NCBI RefSeq assembly: GCF_047495875.1
Contig: NC_092497.1
Coordinates: forward strand, 34,107,375 to 34,171,374
Source: Pithys albifrons albifrons
Lineage: Eukaryota > Chordata > Aves > Passeriformes > Thamnophilidae
Direction of reading: 5' to 3'
DNA length: 64,000 bases
A program made the translations under genes and the position numbers. Within the stretch, counting starts at the first letter, position 1. Every line of letters begins with the position of its first letter. Below, one piece after another: positions 1 through 11,379 of this stretch. The notes under the pieces are model-generated. The model saw nothing but the letters and a program-made list of their open reading frames with translations. It ran no database searches and was not told where the DNA came from.

Positions 1-809
1 TGAAAAGATGCTACATTTTCCTTTAAGAAAACCACATTCTGGTCTGTGTTCAAATGCTGCAGTTCATTCCACTTTCTTCCATTCCACTTTCTTCCATTCC
101 TTCATTTCTTTGACAGTTGAGAGGGAGCTTGTCTTCATAGTGCAGTTATGAACCTTCTGTAACAGGGTCATGTAGCTTCCGTAATTCAGGCCTGCTACTT
201 GCAATAAAAGGGCTTATAAAACACCAAAGAACAGCAAAGAAAGACTGTAGAGGAGATGACTCAGAGTCTTGATGTTTTTTACAGTCAGAGTGGAAGACTA
301 GTAATTTTTGAGTCTTCCTTCAGGCTTGACTGTTTAATTGAGCCTCATTTTTCAAAGTTACTTATTTCATAGAATTTATTGAATCTATCTTTGCTTCTCA
401 CTGGGACTTTGAGAGATAGACCTTAGTGTCTTGATGGGGAAGCTACTGTGCTTGGTGTTTAGAGGAGGTACAGAGCAACTGGGAACAATAATCTGCAAAA
501 CATTGTACCTGCCGAAAAATACTTGTTTTGGTTTGTGTGCAAATGCTGCCAAAAATGCACCTAATAGTTAATACTGAAGTAAAATAATAGATGGATGCTG
601 GGTTTTGTTTTGCAAAAGACAGTTTTCTAGATGCTTCTTGGGTTTGGGGTTTATCCTTTCTATTTCAAACAAATATGTAGCAAAGAAGATTAATTGTCTG
701 CTTTCTTCTTTCCTTCGGTGTTGCTGTGATAGGATGCTGCTGTGCTTCACTAGTTACTGGAAAGCTACGTAAATAAGGGACAGAATATCTTAAGTAAGTC
801 ATAGCAGGG
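1..809. other. No gene seen; AT-rich unique sequence
   Basis: I see no coding region, RNA gene or recognisable repeat here. A short tandem of TTCCATTCCACTTTC-like words lies near 65-105. The right edge is the target-site copy of the solo LTR that follows. Confidence 0.6.
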
Positions 810-814
810 ATCCC

Positions 815-1709
815 TGTTAAAGGTTCAAACACAGCAAAGTGGTGTTGAGAGAAGCCCCTCAGAGAATTTTTCTCACCATACCAAAGCAAATGGTTTAGCC
901 TTGCAGTGCCAGGACTGAGAACAAAAGATAGCTGATGACTATCAGGTTCAAGCTGAATGGTGGGCTGTAGGTGAGAAAACAGAACCCCAGCACCTGGGGT
1001 TGGGGAGAGGTTTTTTCTTTCTTTGTTTCCTGTGTGCTGGTTGGACTTTTGGGGGGATTTTCTTTGGGGATCTGCAGAAAAGGAGCCACTGCTTGTTGGT
1101 GAGAGCTCTTTTTCTGTCTCTGCTCTTTGCTTTTCCCCCTCCATCTCTGGGCACCCTGAGCTTCAGAGAGGGAGAGAGAGAGAGAGAGAGGAGTCACAGC
1201 TGCTTCAAGACACGCTGCAGACTTGTTTTTCTTTTCTGGGGACCGACTTAGACTGCAAGGAGATTCCTGGGGATTATCACTACTCCTCCACTCCCAGCCT
1301 TTCCTTCTTTGTTTGGAAAAAAGGACAAGTTGAGAGAGAGAGAGTCCACGTGAGTGTCCATTCCTTGTCTCTGTCTCACTGGGAAAAGACTGAGAATTCA
1401 CCTCGTAGCCAGCCGAGGTGTGACACTGACACTGTCCATAAATATAACTGCTCCAGGAGGGATCTAGTGTTTGAAGGTTGTTCTCTTTTGTTTTTACTTT
1501 TCGTGCTAGGGAAGTAGTTTGCTCTAGTCTGTTTACAGTTATATCTATATCTACATATACATAGTAAAGAACAGTTATCCTTCTTATATCCGTTTTCTAA
1601 TTAAAGTTGCTTTTTCTTAAATTTAATAAGGAGTGACATGATTATTGTGGAGGAATCCTCTCCTCTGGTTTTGGTTAACATTTTGGGTTTTTTCCCTCAA
1701 ACTTAGACA
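815..1709 (+). mobile_element. Solo LTR, plus strand, 5-bp TSD (ERV-A LTR family)
   Basis: The element starts TGTTAAAG and ends CTTAGACA, and exact ATCCC copies flank it at 810-814 and 1710-1714. Its last 150 bases match the reverse complement of the minus-strand LTRs at 58898-59834 and of ERV-A: a CAGTTATCCTTCTT block (about 1573), an ATTAAAG polyadenylation-type signal, a GAGGAATCCTCTCCTC block, and the CCCTCAAACTTAGACA end. It therefore lies in plus orientation. The 5-bp duplication fits ERVL-type integration. A (GA)n run lies inside near 1170-1190. No internal retroviral sequence remains, so this is the product of LTR-LTR recombination. The first 300 bases are too diverged to align by eye; the boundary rests on the TSD and the TG...CA ends. 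Confidence 0.82.
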
Positions 1710-1714
1710 ATCCC

Positions 1715-3149
1715 ACAGTTACTTTTTTTATTTTTGTAACATGGAAATGTCTTACTCACAATGGAAAGACAGTTGTTGCCAACTGCTTCTCTAAGCACAG
1801 TGATGTATTCCCACCCTCTGCCCCACCAATACTGTGTGTATACCTTTTCCTTAATCTGTCTATGTTAATTGCTACATGGATCTGTATAGCATGGAGAAGT
1901 AGAAAATAAAAATACAGAGAAGAAAAGTTCATATGTCACCTATGGTTGAGCAAAATTCAGTGAAACTAGTAAAAAAAAAATTCCAAACCACTGTCAGTTA
2001 TAATTCAATATTCCCATGAGAACACCAGGATGGTTGAAACAATATTCAAAATAAAAATCATTTCACTTTGTACAGGAAACATGTCACTAGCACTGAAAAA
2101 AGACTTGTAAATGGCTAAGTATCTCCTGATGTTTGCTTAGCATCACCTTGAGCAAGAGCCCATATGGAAAATCATTTATAGGTGACACTAACACACAGTC
2201 CAAGGAATGTAGAATGAATGCATTACTGAGAATTGCTGAGGGAATTCAAACTCCTTAGTGGATAGATTTTTAAAAAGTGGGTGGCACTGTAATATTTAAT
2301 GCTGCAGGTGAATATTGGGATGGTTGAAAGGAGCATGTCCTTTAGGATATTTGAGGAAGATCTTCAAAGACAGTTTCTTTCCTTTTTGTTTTGGGACAGA
2401 AATGGGACCTCAAAGTGCTCATTGACTGTCATGTCTGTATGTGCTCATACAGTGATGACTGTCAATTAATACATGTGAGTTTGTAGTATAATCAGAAATA
2501 TAGTCATATATAATTAAATTACCACAATGTAAATGAAAGCTACTGAAAACAGTGTTTACGGAAAATATGAAAAATTTCTTTGTTTAATGATTGCTTTGCT
2601 AACTGCTACTGTACTTTCAGGTCAGATGGCAAGTCAAATTTCTTCATTGTATTTTTATAAGTATATATGAATGGAGGAGTGACATTTCTGTATAACCACA
2701 ACAGGACTTTGTTCTGATTTTCCATTAAAAGACATATACAATTGTATAGTCAGAATATATTGAAGTATTTTTTCTGGTAAATATTACTTGTGTAATACAG
2801 GACAAGTATGTTAAACTATACATACACTCCACATATTTATTCAAAGCACACACTTTCCTACATATTTAAAATGCTTTTGCTAGCGTTTTCTTTTTAATTT
2901 GCATCTCTGGGAAAAATGTCACATTATTATGAAAATATATATTTATTTTAATTTTAAATGTACTAATTACAGTGTATACTTCTCAACAGTACTTGGCATT
3001 TTTTTAATACTTGTAACTCAGAAATTGTTCCTAGTGCTCACCAGTGAAAACTGTTCGTTCTATTTCTTTGTCCCAGTGCAGTCTGCTTGCGTTAAAATAA
3101 CAGGTTAATTTTTTATTGTGAGAGTTTGACAAACTGGGGAAGCTTTGTG
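1715..3149. other. No gene seen; AT-rich unique sequence
   Basis: No supportable coding, RNA or mobile sequence. All open frames are short and sit in low-complexity A/T stretches. Confidence 0.55.
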
Positions 3150-3183
3150 CATGATATTAGAGCCTGAGCTGAGAATGAAATAA

Positions 3184-5533
3184 ATGGCCCAGCTGAAGTG
3201 CATGTACACCAATGCACGCAGTATGGGAAACAAACAAGAGGAGCTGGAAGCCATAGTGCAACAGGAAAACTATGACATAGTTTCGGTCACAGAAACATGG
3301 TGGGATGACTCACATGACTGGAGTGCTGCTATGGGGGACTACAAGCTGTTCAGAAAGGACAGGCAGGGAAGGAGAGGTGGAGGGGTGGCTTTATATGTTA
3401 GAGAGTCTCTTGACTCTGGTGAAGTTGAGGTCATCAGTGACAAGGTTGAGTGCCTGTGTGGCAGAATCAGGGGGAAGGCCAACAAGGCTGACACCCTTGT
3501 GGGTGTCTGTTACAGACCGCCCAGTCAGGATGATGAAGGAGATGAATTATTCTACAAGCAGCTGGTGGATGTCTCAAAATCTCCAGCCCTTGTTCTCGTG
3601 GGTGACTTTAACCTGCCAGATATCTGCTGGGAGCTTCATACTGCAGGGAAGAGGCAGTCTAGGAGGTTCCTGGAATGTATAGAGGACAATTTCCTTCATC
3701 AACTGGTAAATGAGCCTACCAGGGGTAAGGCCCAGCTAGACCTACTGTTTACAAACAGAGAGGGGCTGGTGGGTGATGTAGTGGTTGGAGGCCGCTTGGG
3801 GCATAGTGACCATGAAATAATAGAATTTTCAGTCCTCAGGGATGTAAGGAGAGCCACCATTAAAACCTCTACTTTGGACTTCCAGAGGGCAGCTTTTCGC
3901 CTATTCAAAAAATTGATTCAGAGCATACCCTGAGAAAAAACCCTTAAAGGCAAGGGGGTCCAGGAGGGATTGGACGTGTTTTAAGAAGGAAATTTTGAGT
4001 GCACAGTAACAGGATATACCAGTGTGCCGAAAGGCAGCTGGAGGGGAAGACGGCCGGCTTGGTTAAGTAGGGAGATTCTGAAAGAAATCAGGGATAAAAA
4101 GAAAGTTTAGGGACTATGGAAAAAAGGGCTGGCTACTTATGAAGTATTTACAGATAGAGCTAGGTAATGCAGGAAAAAATTAGGGAAAGGAAAGTGGAAT
4201 TTGAAGTAAATTTGGCTAATTCAGTTAGGGATAACAAAAAGTCCTTCTATAAATACATTAATAACAAAAGGAGGGGCAAGGAAAACCTCCATTCTCTGTT
4301 GGACTTGGAGGGAAATATAGTTAAGGAAGATGAGGAGAAGGCTGAGGTACTTAACACCTATTTTGCCTCAGTTTTTAGCAGTAAGACAGGTGGCCCTCAA
4401 GACAACTGGCCTCTGGAGCTGGTAGACAGGGAGAGGGAACTAATAGCCCTCCTGTATTCCAGGAGGAAATAGTTAGAGACTTACTGAGCCAGCTGGATCC
4501 TAACAAGTCTATGAGACCAGATGGGATCCATCCCAGGGTGATGAGGGAGCTGGCAGAAGAGCTTGTCAAACTGCTCTCCATCATCTTCCAACAGTCCTGG
4601 CTCTCTGGGGAGGTCCCAAATGATTGGAGGTTGACCAATGTCACCGCAATCCACAAAAAGGGCAGCAAGCAGGACGCTGGCAACTACAGGCCTGTCAGCC
4701 TGACCTCCGTGCCTGGCAGGGTTATGGAGCAGTTCATCCTGAGTGCAATCAAACAGCACCTTCAGGATGGACGAGGGATTAGACCCAGCCAGCATGGGTT
4801 TAGGAGGGGCAGGTCCTGTTTGACCAGCCTGATCTCTTTTTACGATCAGGTGACCGACCTGGTGGATGAGGGGAAGGCTGTGGATGTGGTCTATCTGGAC
4901 TTCAGCAAGGCCTTTGACACTGTCTCCCATAATATACTCCTGGAAAAGCTGGTAGCCCATGGCTTGGACAATTGTACCCTCTGCTGTAGTAGGAGCTGGC
5001 TGTAGGGTCGGGCCCAGAGAGTGCTGGTGAACGGAGCTGCATCCAGCTGGCGGCTGGTCACCAGTGGTGTTCCCCAGGGGTCTGTGTTGGGTCCAGTCCT
5101 GTTTAACATCTTTATTGATGATTTAGATGAGGGGATTGAGTCCATCATCAGCAAATTTCCTGATGACACCAAGCTGGGAGGGAGTGTCGACCTGCTGGAA
5201 GGCAGGAGGGCTCTGCAGAGGGATCTGGATAGACTTGAGAGATGGGCTGATTCCAATGGGATGAAGTTCAATAAGGCCAACTGCTGGGTCCCGCACTTTG
5301 GCCACAACAACCCCCTGCAGCGCTACAGGCTGGGCACAGAGTGGCTGGAGAGCAGCCAGGCAGAAAGGGACCTTGGGGTAGTAATTGACAGGAAGCTCAA
5401 TATGGGCCAACAGTGTGCCCAGGTGTCCAAGAAGGCAAATGGGATCCTGTCCTGTATCAAAAATAGTGTGGCCAGCAAGACCAGGAAAAGTGATCCTTCC
5501 CCTGTACTCTGCGCTGGTGTGGCCACACCTTGA
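3184..5533 (+). pseudogene. CR1 ORF2 (endonuclease-reverse transcriptase), broken
   Basis: In a live element ORF2 nicks DNA and reverse transcribes CR1 RNA at the target. The open part at 3184-3933 is an APE-type endonuclease: YTNARSMGNKQEELE near the start, VTETWW with the catalytic glutamate, VGDFNLPD, and the SDHE histidine motif. Frameshifts and stops follow at about 3930-4170 and 4472-4511, and an in-frame stop lies at 5003-5005. Reverse transcriptase blocks are readable across the breaks: [18 protein letters not shown] (4687 on), [16 protein letters not shown] (4890 on), and [19 protein letters not shown] (5070 on). The catalytic box reads FPDD where CR1 usually has FADD. The frame is lost near 5533. 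Not functional. Confidence 0.9.
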
Positions 5534-5593
5534 GTAGTGTGTTCAGTTCTGGGCCCCTCAGTTCAGAAAGGATATTGAGGTGCTGGAGGAAGT

Positions 5594-6175
5594 TGATGCC
5601 ATGAATGACCCTTTCCCCCAAAAACAGGACTTCGAGCCACGTTAGTGTAGGGTAAGATAAAAAGTAAAGGTCCTTTAATAACACAGGGCCTACAGCCCAC
5701 AGGAATACAGGATGACATGCATGCGTCTCAGTTCTTGTTTCTATGGCTTTTATAATAAGATCCCTCCAATCATTGCTTTACACATTTCTCAGTCCAGCCC
5801 CAGTCCCACCCCTGGTCCAACCCCCTGGAATTGGGTCTGGGGTCGTCAGGACCCTCTGTCTTCATCAGCTCTTCTTCCTCAGGCACACAAAGGTCTCTTG
5901 GAGCTCATCCAATTCTGGCTTTTGGGTCACTCTGACCTATGTTTATGTTTCATTCTGTAGGCCTTCTGATATCCTTCAGCTCTTTACCTTGGAAAGGAGT
6001 CTAAACAAGATTAATTAACTAAAGGAATTTGAGCTCCCTGTTCTGGGACAGGGGTAGTGATAGAAAGGCATTAAACTTAAACTGTTAGAAATATTAACCT
6101 TCTAAAAATCTACAACTACTGTGTTCCTAAAATCTACAAAATGTGAAAATCAGAACAAAAACCCTTTCGGCATCA
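5594..6175 (-). mobile_element. Solo LTR inside CR1 copy 1, 4-bp TSD, minus strand
   Basis: This 582-bp insertion has perfect 7-bp inverted ends (TGATGCC at 5594-5600, GGCATCA at 6169-6175) and an exact AAGT duplication (5590-5593 and 6176-6179). Removing it restores the CR1 reading GGAAGTCCAGAGAAGAGC, which confirms both edges. On the minus strand there is a TATAAAAG box (near 5747-5754) followed about 75 nt downstream by ATTAAAGG (near 5671-5678), so it lies in minus orientation. A 4-bp duplication is the usual signature of ERV1/gammaretrovirus-type integrase. There is no internal sequence. It is unrelated to the ERV-A and ERV-B LTRs. Confidence 0.88.
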
Positions 6176-6508
6176 AAGTCCAGAGAAGAGCAACAAGGCT
6201 GGTGAAGGGACTGGAGCACAAGCGCTATGGGGAGAGGCTGAGGGAGCTGGGGTTGTTTAGCCTGGAGAAGAGGAGGCTCAGAGGTGACCTCATCACTGTC
6301 TAGAACTACCTGAAGGGAAGTTCTAGCCAGGTGGGGGCTGGTCTCTTCTCCCAGGCACTCAGCAATAGGAGAAGGGGGCACGGGCTTAAGCTCTGCCAGG
6401 GGAAATTTAAGTTGGATATCAGAAAACAATTCTTTCCAGAGAGAGTAATCAGGCATTGGAATGGGCTGCCCTGAGAGGTAGTGGATTCACCATCCCTAGG
6501 GATTGTAA

Positions 6509-7024
6509 TGTTTCTGATATTTCCAGTCATATCTACATAAAATATTCTATGCCTCTTTGAAAATTGAAGACTATTATCCCTTTGACTACTGTTACTTCTC
6601 AAATACATTTCTTTTGATGAACTAGTGTGTTTAATGAATTCTTAAGATAGTTTTGCATCACAGGCAGAAAGGAACAAAACTGAGGGATTATGTAACAAAA
6701 GATGTGTCTAGACTGTAGATTAGACTAGCATGCTTTTAATTAGCTTTATTAAAAACTGTTGTGAAAGCTTTATGAAAAAATGCTGACTTCTGTAGACTGA
6801 GATAACCTACCTAGTGAATATGTTTTTTTTCCTTTCTTGTACAACACATGCTTGCAGGACAATATGAGTTTGTGGAGATAATGCTCTTCTCAGCAGTGAC
6901 TTTCCACTATTCAAAATGAGTTGGTTGTTCATGGCTTTGGATAGGTGTGACATGGATGAGACATTCTTTACTAATCTAAGATGAATGGCTGAAAGAATTA
7001 AAATTTAATTTTGTTACTATACGC
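6509..7024. other. No gene seen; ends in an A18-type run
   Basis: Unique AT-rich sequence lies between two CR1 copies. A long A run at about 7025-7042 abuts the next CR1. Confidence 0.5.
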
Positions 7025-7042
7025 AAAAAAAAAAAAAAAAAA

Positions 7043-7820
7043 GGAGGAACATTGCACAGGTTTGCATCCACATAGCTCTTGAATATATCCAGTGAGGGAG
7101 ACCCCACAACCTCTCCAGGCAATCTGTTCCAGTGCGTGGTCACACACACAGTAAAGTTCTTCCTCTTATTCAGGTAGAGCACCCTGTGCATCAGTTTCTG
7201 CCTGATGTCTCTTGTCCTGTTGCTCAGCATCACCAAGAGGAGTCTGGCTCCATCCTCTTGACACCCTCCTTTCAGATAATTACAGGCATTGATAAGGTCC
7301 CCTCTCAGTTTTCTTTGGGCTAAACAGACCCAACTCTCAGCCTTTCATAAAATCATGGAATTGTCTAGGTTGGAAAAAAAACCTCTGTGATCATCAAGTC
7401 CAACTCTCTCAGCCTTTCCTCCTAAGAGAGATGCTCCAGTCCCTTGTTGCCCTCTGCTGGACTGACTCTGGGAGCATCATTTCTTGTATCGAGCAGCCTA
7501 GAACTGGACACAATGCTCCAGATGCGACCTTACTGGCCACAAGGGCATACAGCTGGCTCACAGACAGCTTGTTGTCCACCAGATCCTCCAGGTCCTTCTC
7601 TGCAGAGCTATTTTTCAGCAGGTCAACCCCTGCCCGCGCTGGTGCCTTAGGTTATTCCTCCCCAGGTACAGGACTCTGCATTTGCCCTTGTTGAATTTCA
7701 GAAAGTTCTTCTCTGTCTGTCTCTCCTGCTTGAGATCTTTTGGAAGGGCTGCACAGCCTCCAGAGCATCAGCTACTCCTCCCAGCTTTTGTGCCACCAAC
7801 AAACTTGCTGAGAATACTTT
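7043..7820 (-). mobile_element. CR1 LINE 3' region, minus strand, with a nested CR1 tail fragment
   Basis: The text reads as the reverse complement of the CR1 3' part: blocks around CCACAACCTCTCCAGGCAA, TCTCAGCCTTTCCTCC, CCTTGTTGCCCTCTGCTGG, and the CACCAACAAACTTGCTGAG block. It does not end in the octamer tail at its left edge but in an A run. A second CR1 3'-terminal piece (about 7347-7400, reading AATCATGGAATTGTCTAGGTT) interrupts it, bordered by a near-duplicate CCAACTCTC(TC)AGCCTTTC at 7330-7346 and 7400-7418. Noncoding and degraded. Confidence 0.85.
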
Positions 7821-10278
7821 CTATACTTACTTAGAGAATATTGATTCATTCATGCTATATAGATGATCACAATCCTGTTTGCCCCAAAAATTCATTTTAC
7901 ATGATGTCTTCCTTATATGTGTATCTCCTTTTATTAGAGTTCTCATAAACAAACAAAAATAGAATTGCGCAAACACATCCAAAAGATATAGTATAAAATT
8001 AATTCGTATGATGTTAGTTTTTGTTTGGCTTGTAGCAGTCATTGTTTATATGTGTGCATTAATACTTTGATAGCTCTCTTTAAAAGATTTAATTTATTAG
8101 AACATAATTTTCTAGGACTAAATGAGAGCTAGACTATTAACTCTTTGTAAATTGATGATTAAGTGCTTGATCAATATTAAATGTTAAGCATTAAAGGATG
8201 CATTTTGTCTATCATGATTTCAATTATGTTCTGTTCTACTAAATATCAATGTTCTGCCCAGAGTGCTACTGTTCTGGAAGTTTGTCTAATAAAATAGACA
8301 GATATAATCTAGTATCACCTAAAGAATCTATTTTGGATGGTTTTGTACACTAAAAACACTTGCTATCAACTTACTGTATTAATACTAATTACTACAGCTA
8401 AATTTTTACATCATCTTTCTTGGATAAAATATGATATTTTCCCTCTGAGTATAGTTCTTTATTGGTTCAATACATACCTTGCTTTCTCCTTCTAGTATTC
8501 CGGAGACGTAGAATAGTGACATAGTAACTATTTCTAGATTCTGGCTGGTTTGTAGGGGGCTTTGGGAGTTGGGTTGATTGTTTTGTATGTTTGTTGAGGG
8601 TTTTTTGGTTTTGTTTTTGTTTTTAATGAAGTTTATCTGTAAGTGGGTATGTCTACCATGTTATATGGCATGTTAAATAGAGTAGCTGAAACTAAAGGAA
8701 TGCCTCTACAGGAAAAGGGAAATTGCAAGGCCTGTCTGTGCTGCAGTCTTCACTCAAGTAAGACCACAAATAAACTGCCTAGATTTGAGGAATTTATTGA
8801 ACGTGGGTTTTCAGCATTAAATGCAAAAAAGAGGCTGTAGGGATGAATTGTTTTAAAATCTGCTAATTTACATGTAGTTCAGTCCATGTGTGAGTGCATG
8901 TGTGTGAGTACATGTGTTTGTGTATACACTGTATAATCTCTTACATTATAAATTATCATGGAAAAATAAAAAAAAAATTGATATAAACTCATTCAAATTG
9001 GAACAACAAGATGAAGTTCAATTGTTTTCAATGGTAAAAATCAGTGAGTGAAAACTACGTGCCCAAAGGTTTTATAAATAGAGTTTGATATACTCCACAA
9101 AATCAAGCTGCTATTCTGCTGTCTTTGGACAGGAGCTGTCCCCTTAAAAAAGTCTCTTGGGCATGGTACTGGAGGAGAGTAGTTACACAGAAGTGCTGAA
9201 TTACTGTGAAAAACCCCCAAAAATTAATACTAGATGAATACGTTTTTTTACCTCACAGACACCGTTTGTAAGAAATTTCCATAAGCAAATTTCTTTATCT
9301 TGTCTTTCAAGATGCTTTTTGTGCTCTGCCATGGGGCAAAAAGGTGTTAGAGAGTTGGAAAGGTTGAATGTATTTGTGGGAAGGGAATGGGATGCAGGGA
9401 TGCCCTGTGTGAACCTTTGTTTGATCCACATTCTCCCATGCTAGAACAAGACAAAGCAGTATGGATTTCATCCCAAATTTTTTCAGAATCTGATAGAGGC
9501 TTTGTGTGGGGGGCTTAGAGCAATTTACCTTCTGTTCCATACCAAAAAGCACCTTACTCTTCTCAGGTCTTGTTTTCATTTTGGTGTCTTTTCCTTTACA
9601 TTCCTGTCCTGTACCTTTTCCTGATCTTCTTCCCACTCTTTTCTATGCAGAAGTAGCTACTCTTGTAGTCAGGAACTTTCAGAGTAATTAACATTTAAAG
9701 CCTAGCCCCTTAATACTGCCTACTCTCCCTGTCAGTCTTCATGGTGTCTCTGTTCTGCCCATCCTGCCAGCCTTTCTTTCAGGCTTGTCAGCTGTTGGGT
9801 AGGCATATGAGCAGCTCACCAGAAGCTCTTGCTTGTGGCTCACCCACAGTTCTTGTGCCCTATCCAGTTTTAACAGGTATTATTCAATACTCGCCTTGTG
9901 TTTCACTGCCTCTTCTTTTTAAAATTCAAATGGTTCCTAATATCCTTGCACTCTTTCGATTATGCTGTTATACTTTCTCCTGAGCCTTGCTTGACATTTG
10001 TACCCACCCACTTTCCTCCTGTTGTCTGTGAAGCTACCTCCACAAATCTGTAAGTGAAAACATTTAGCAATCTTGCTTTTCTGTTCCTTATGTTATTTTT
10101 CCTTCTCTTCCCTCCCTCCTCCACAGACAGCTAGGTATGTGTCTCAACATGTAGTGTATATACTTAATATTATCTTTAGATGTGCTTGTTATTCCCTTTA
10201 AATACATCTAAACAGAATAATAAAAATTATCTCTTATTCATCAGTTTCACAGTTCGCCTATGCAGATAAATGAGTACC
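7821..10278. other. No gene seen; unique AT-rich sequence
   Basis: I find no supportable exon, RNA gene or repeat. The longest frames (for example 9307-9636 minus and 9741-9983 plus) lack family motifs and a plausible gene context. Confidence 0.55.
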
Positions 10279-10284
10279 AACAAT

Positions 10285-10504
10285 TGTTGCAGACCGGGCT
10301 CTAGTGAGACTGCACACACCAGTATGATGTTCAAACAAATCCAAAGTGTATTCAAAACATACAGGTATATATCACCTTAAGTGACCCCACCCCAGGTACA
10401 GTGGTCTGACTTCAATTGGTTGAGGCTGTTAACATGTCCTTTTAAGGTGAAAATGAAACTAGTAAGGTGGTCTTTCGGACCCACCTGAATTAGAGGCAGC
10501 AACA
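10285..10504 (-). repeat. ERV-C 3' LTR
   Basis: On the plus strand it runs TGTTGC...GCAACA, 220 bp. It matches 14726-14940 except for a 5-nt difference at GTGGTCTGACTTCAATTGG and scattered substitutions. The polyadenylation signal in sense reads AATACA instead of the AATAAA of the 5' copy. Confidence 0.9.
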
Positions 10505-11379
10505 TCTCCCCCTTTTGTTTTAAAGAACAAAATAAAAATGCAAACAACATAATACACATAACAACACTGTAATTTTAAATCTTTGCTCCTTAGCTAACTT
10601 ATCCAATGGGGAAATTGTTACCATTAGGATCATGCATATTGCAACTTGAACAGAAAGGCTGAAAATTTTGAAAATTGAGAAAAAACATTTTGAAAATCTT
10701 AAATTTTGCTAATTCAAGACTTAACAGGGTATTTTGTGGGTTATACATCCCTACCTCCCCCTCTCTTTTCAAAACAGACCTTTGGAAGGAGGTACAGTAA
10801 CCTTTGAAAACTAACACAAACTAATACATGACTAAGACATGTATGTTTGGAATTTACAAACTTACAACTAGTGCAAAACAAGAAACTTTTATTTCACGCG
10901 TGAAATTGTTATCTTTCTGTGCAGTCGTCACTGCACAGACCACTGTAAACAAAACTACAAATTTTATTAAATTTTGTGCAAAGTGTTCAAGAGTGCAGAG
11001 TGACTTTACTTTGCAAAGAAGCAAGTTCAGTCCAGCTGAACTAAGTCTCCTTATGCTATAGTTCAAGGTCCATTCCCAGAACTTCTGTGTGGCCATCACA
11101 GAGGTCTGAGAGTAGCCTCGAGTCTCAGTCACTTTATACATTCTTGGTAAGGCAGTAATGCTTTGTGGAATTCACAGAGAAAATTCACAAAGGCTAAACA
11201 TAACCACTTACATTCTGTAGAAAATGTTCAGCAGCTGAGGGGACAGGTGTCTTTACCCTTACAGCCTGCTGGGCAACTTGGTAGTACAATAAGCTCAAAA
11301 CTGCACCTTAACAGAATTTTAAAATACAGGCTAAACAACATGCTAACTTGAACTGGACTGTTCTTGTTTGATTGGACAA
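10505..11379 (-). other. ERV-C region between env and 3' LTR
   Basis: This is sense-strand sequence downstream of the env stop. It ends in a polypurine tract (AAAAGGGGGAGA in sense) adjoining the 3' LTR. I recognise no gene. Short frames here have no retroviral motif. Confidence 0.5.

Larger units (their letters stand above)
3150..6508 (+). mobile_element. CR1 LINE copy 1, split by a solo LTR, 3' end missing
   Basis: This is a plus-strand CR1 non-LTR retrotransposon carrying ORF2 (endonuclease plus reverse transcriptase) and part of the 3' region. It is truncated at the 5' end, at or just before the endonuclease start. It resumes after the inserted LTR at 6176 and runs to about 6508, where the CR1 text stops at a CCATCCCTAGGGATT block without the usual octamer tail. 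CR1 loses 5' ends during insertion, so a missing 3' end implies a later deletion or rearrangement. It is roughly 93-95% similar by eye to copy 2 (21665-23952). Confidence 0.9.
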
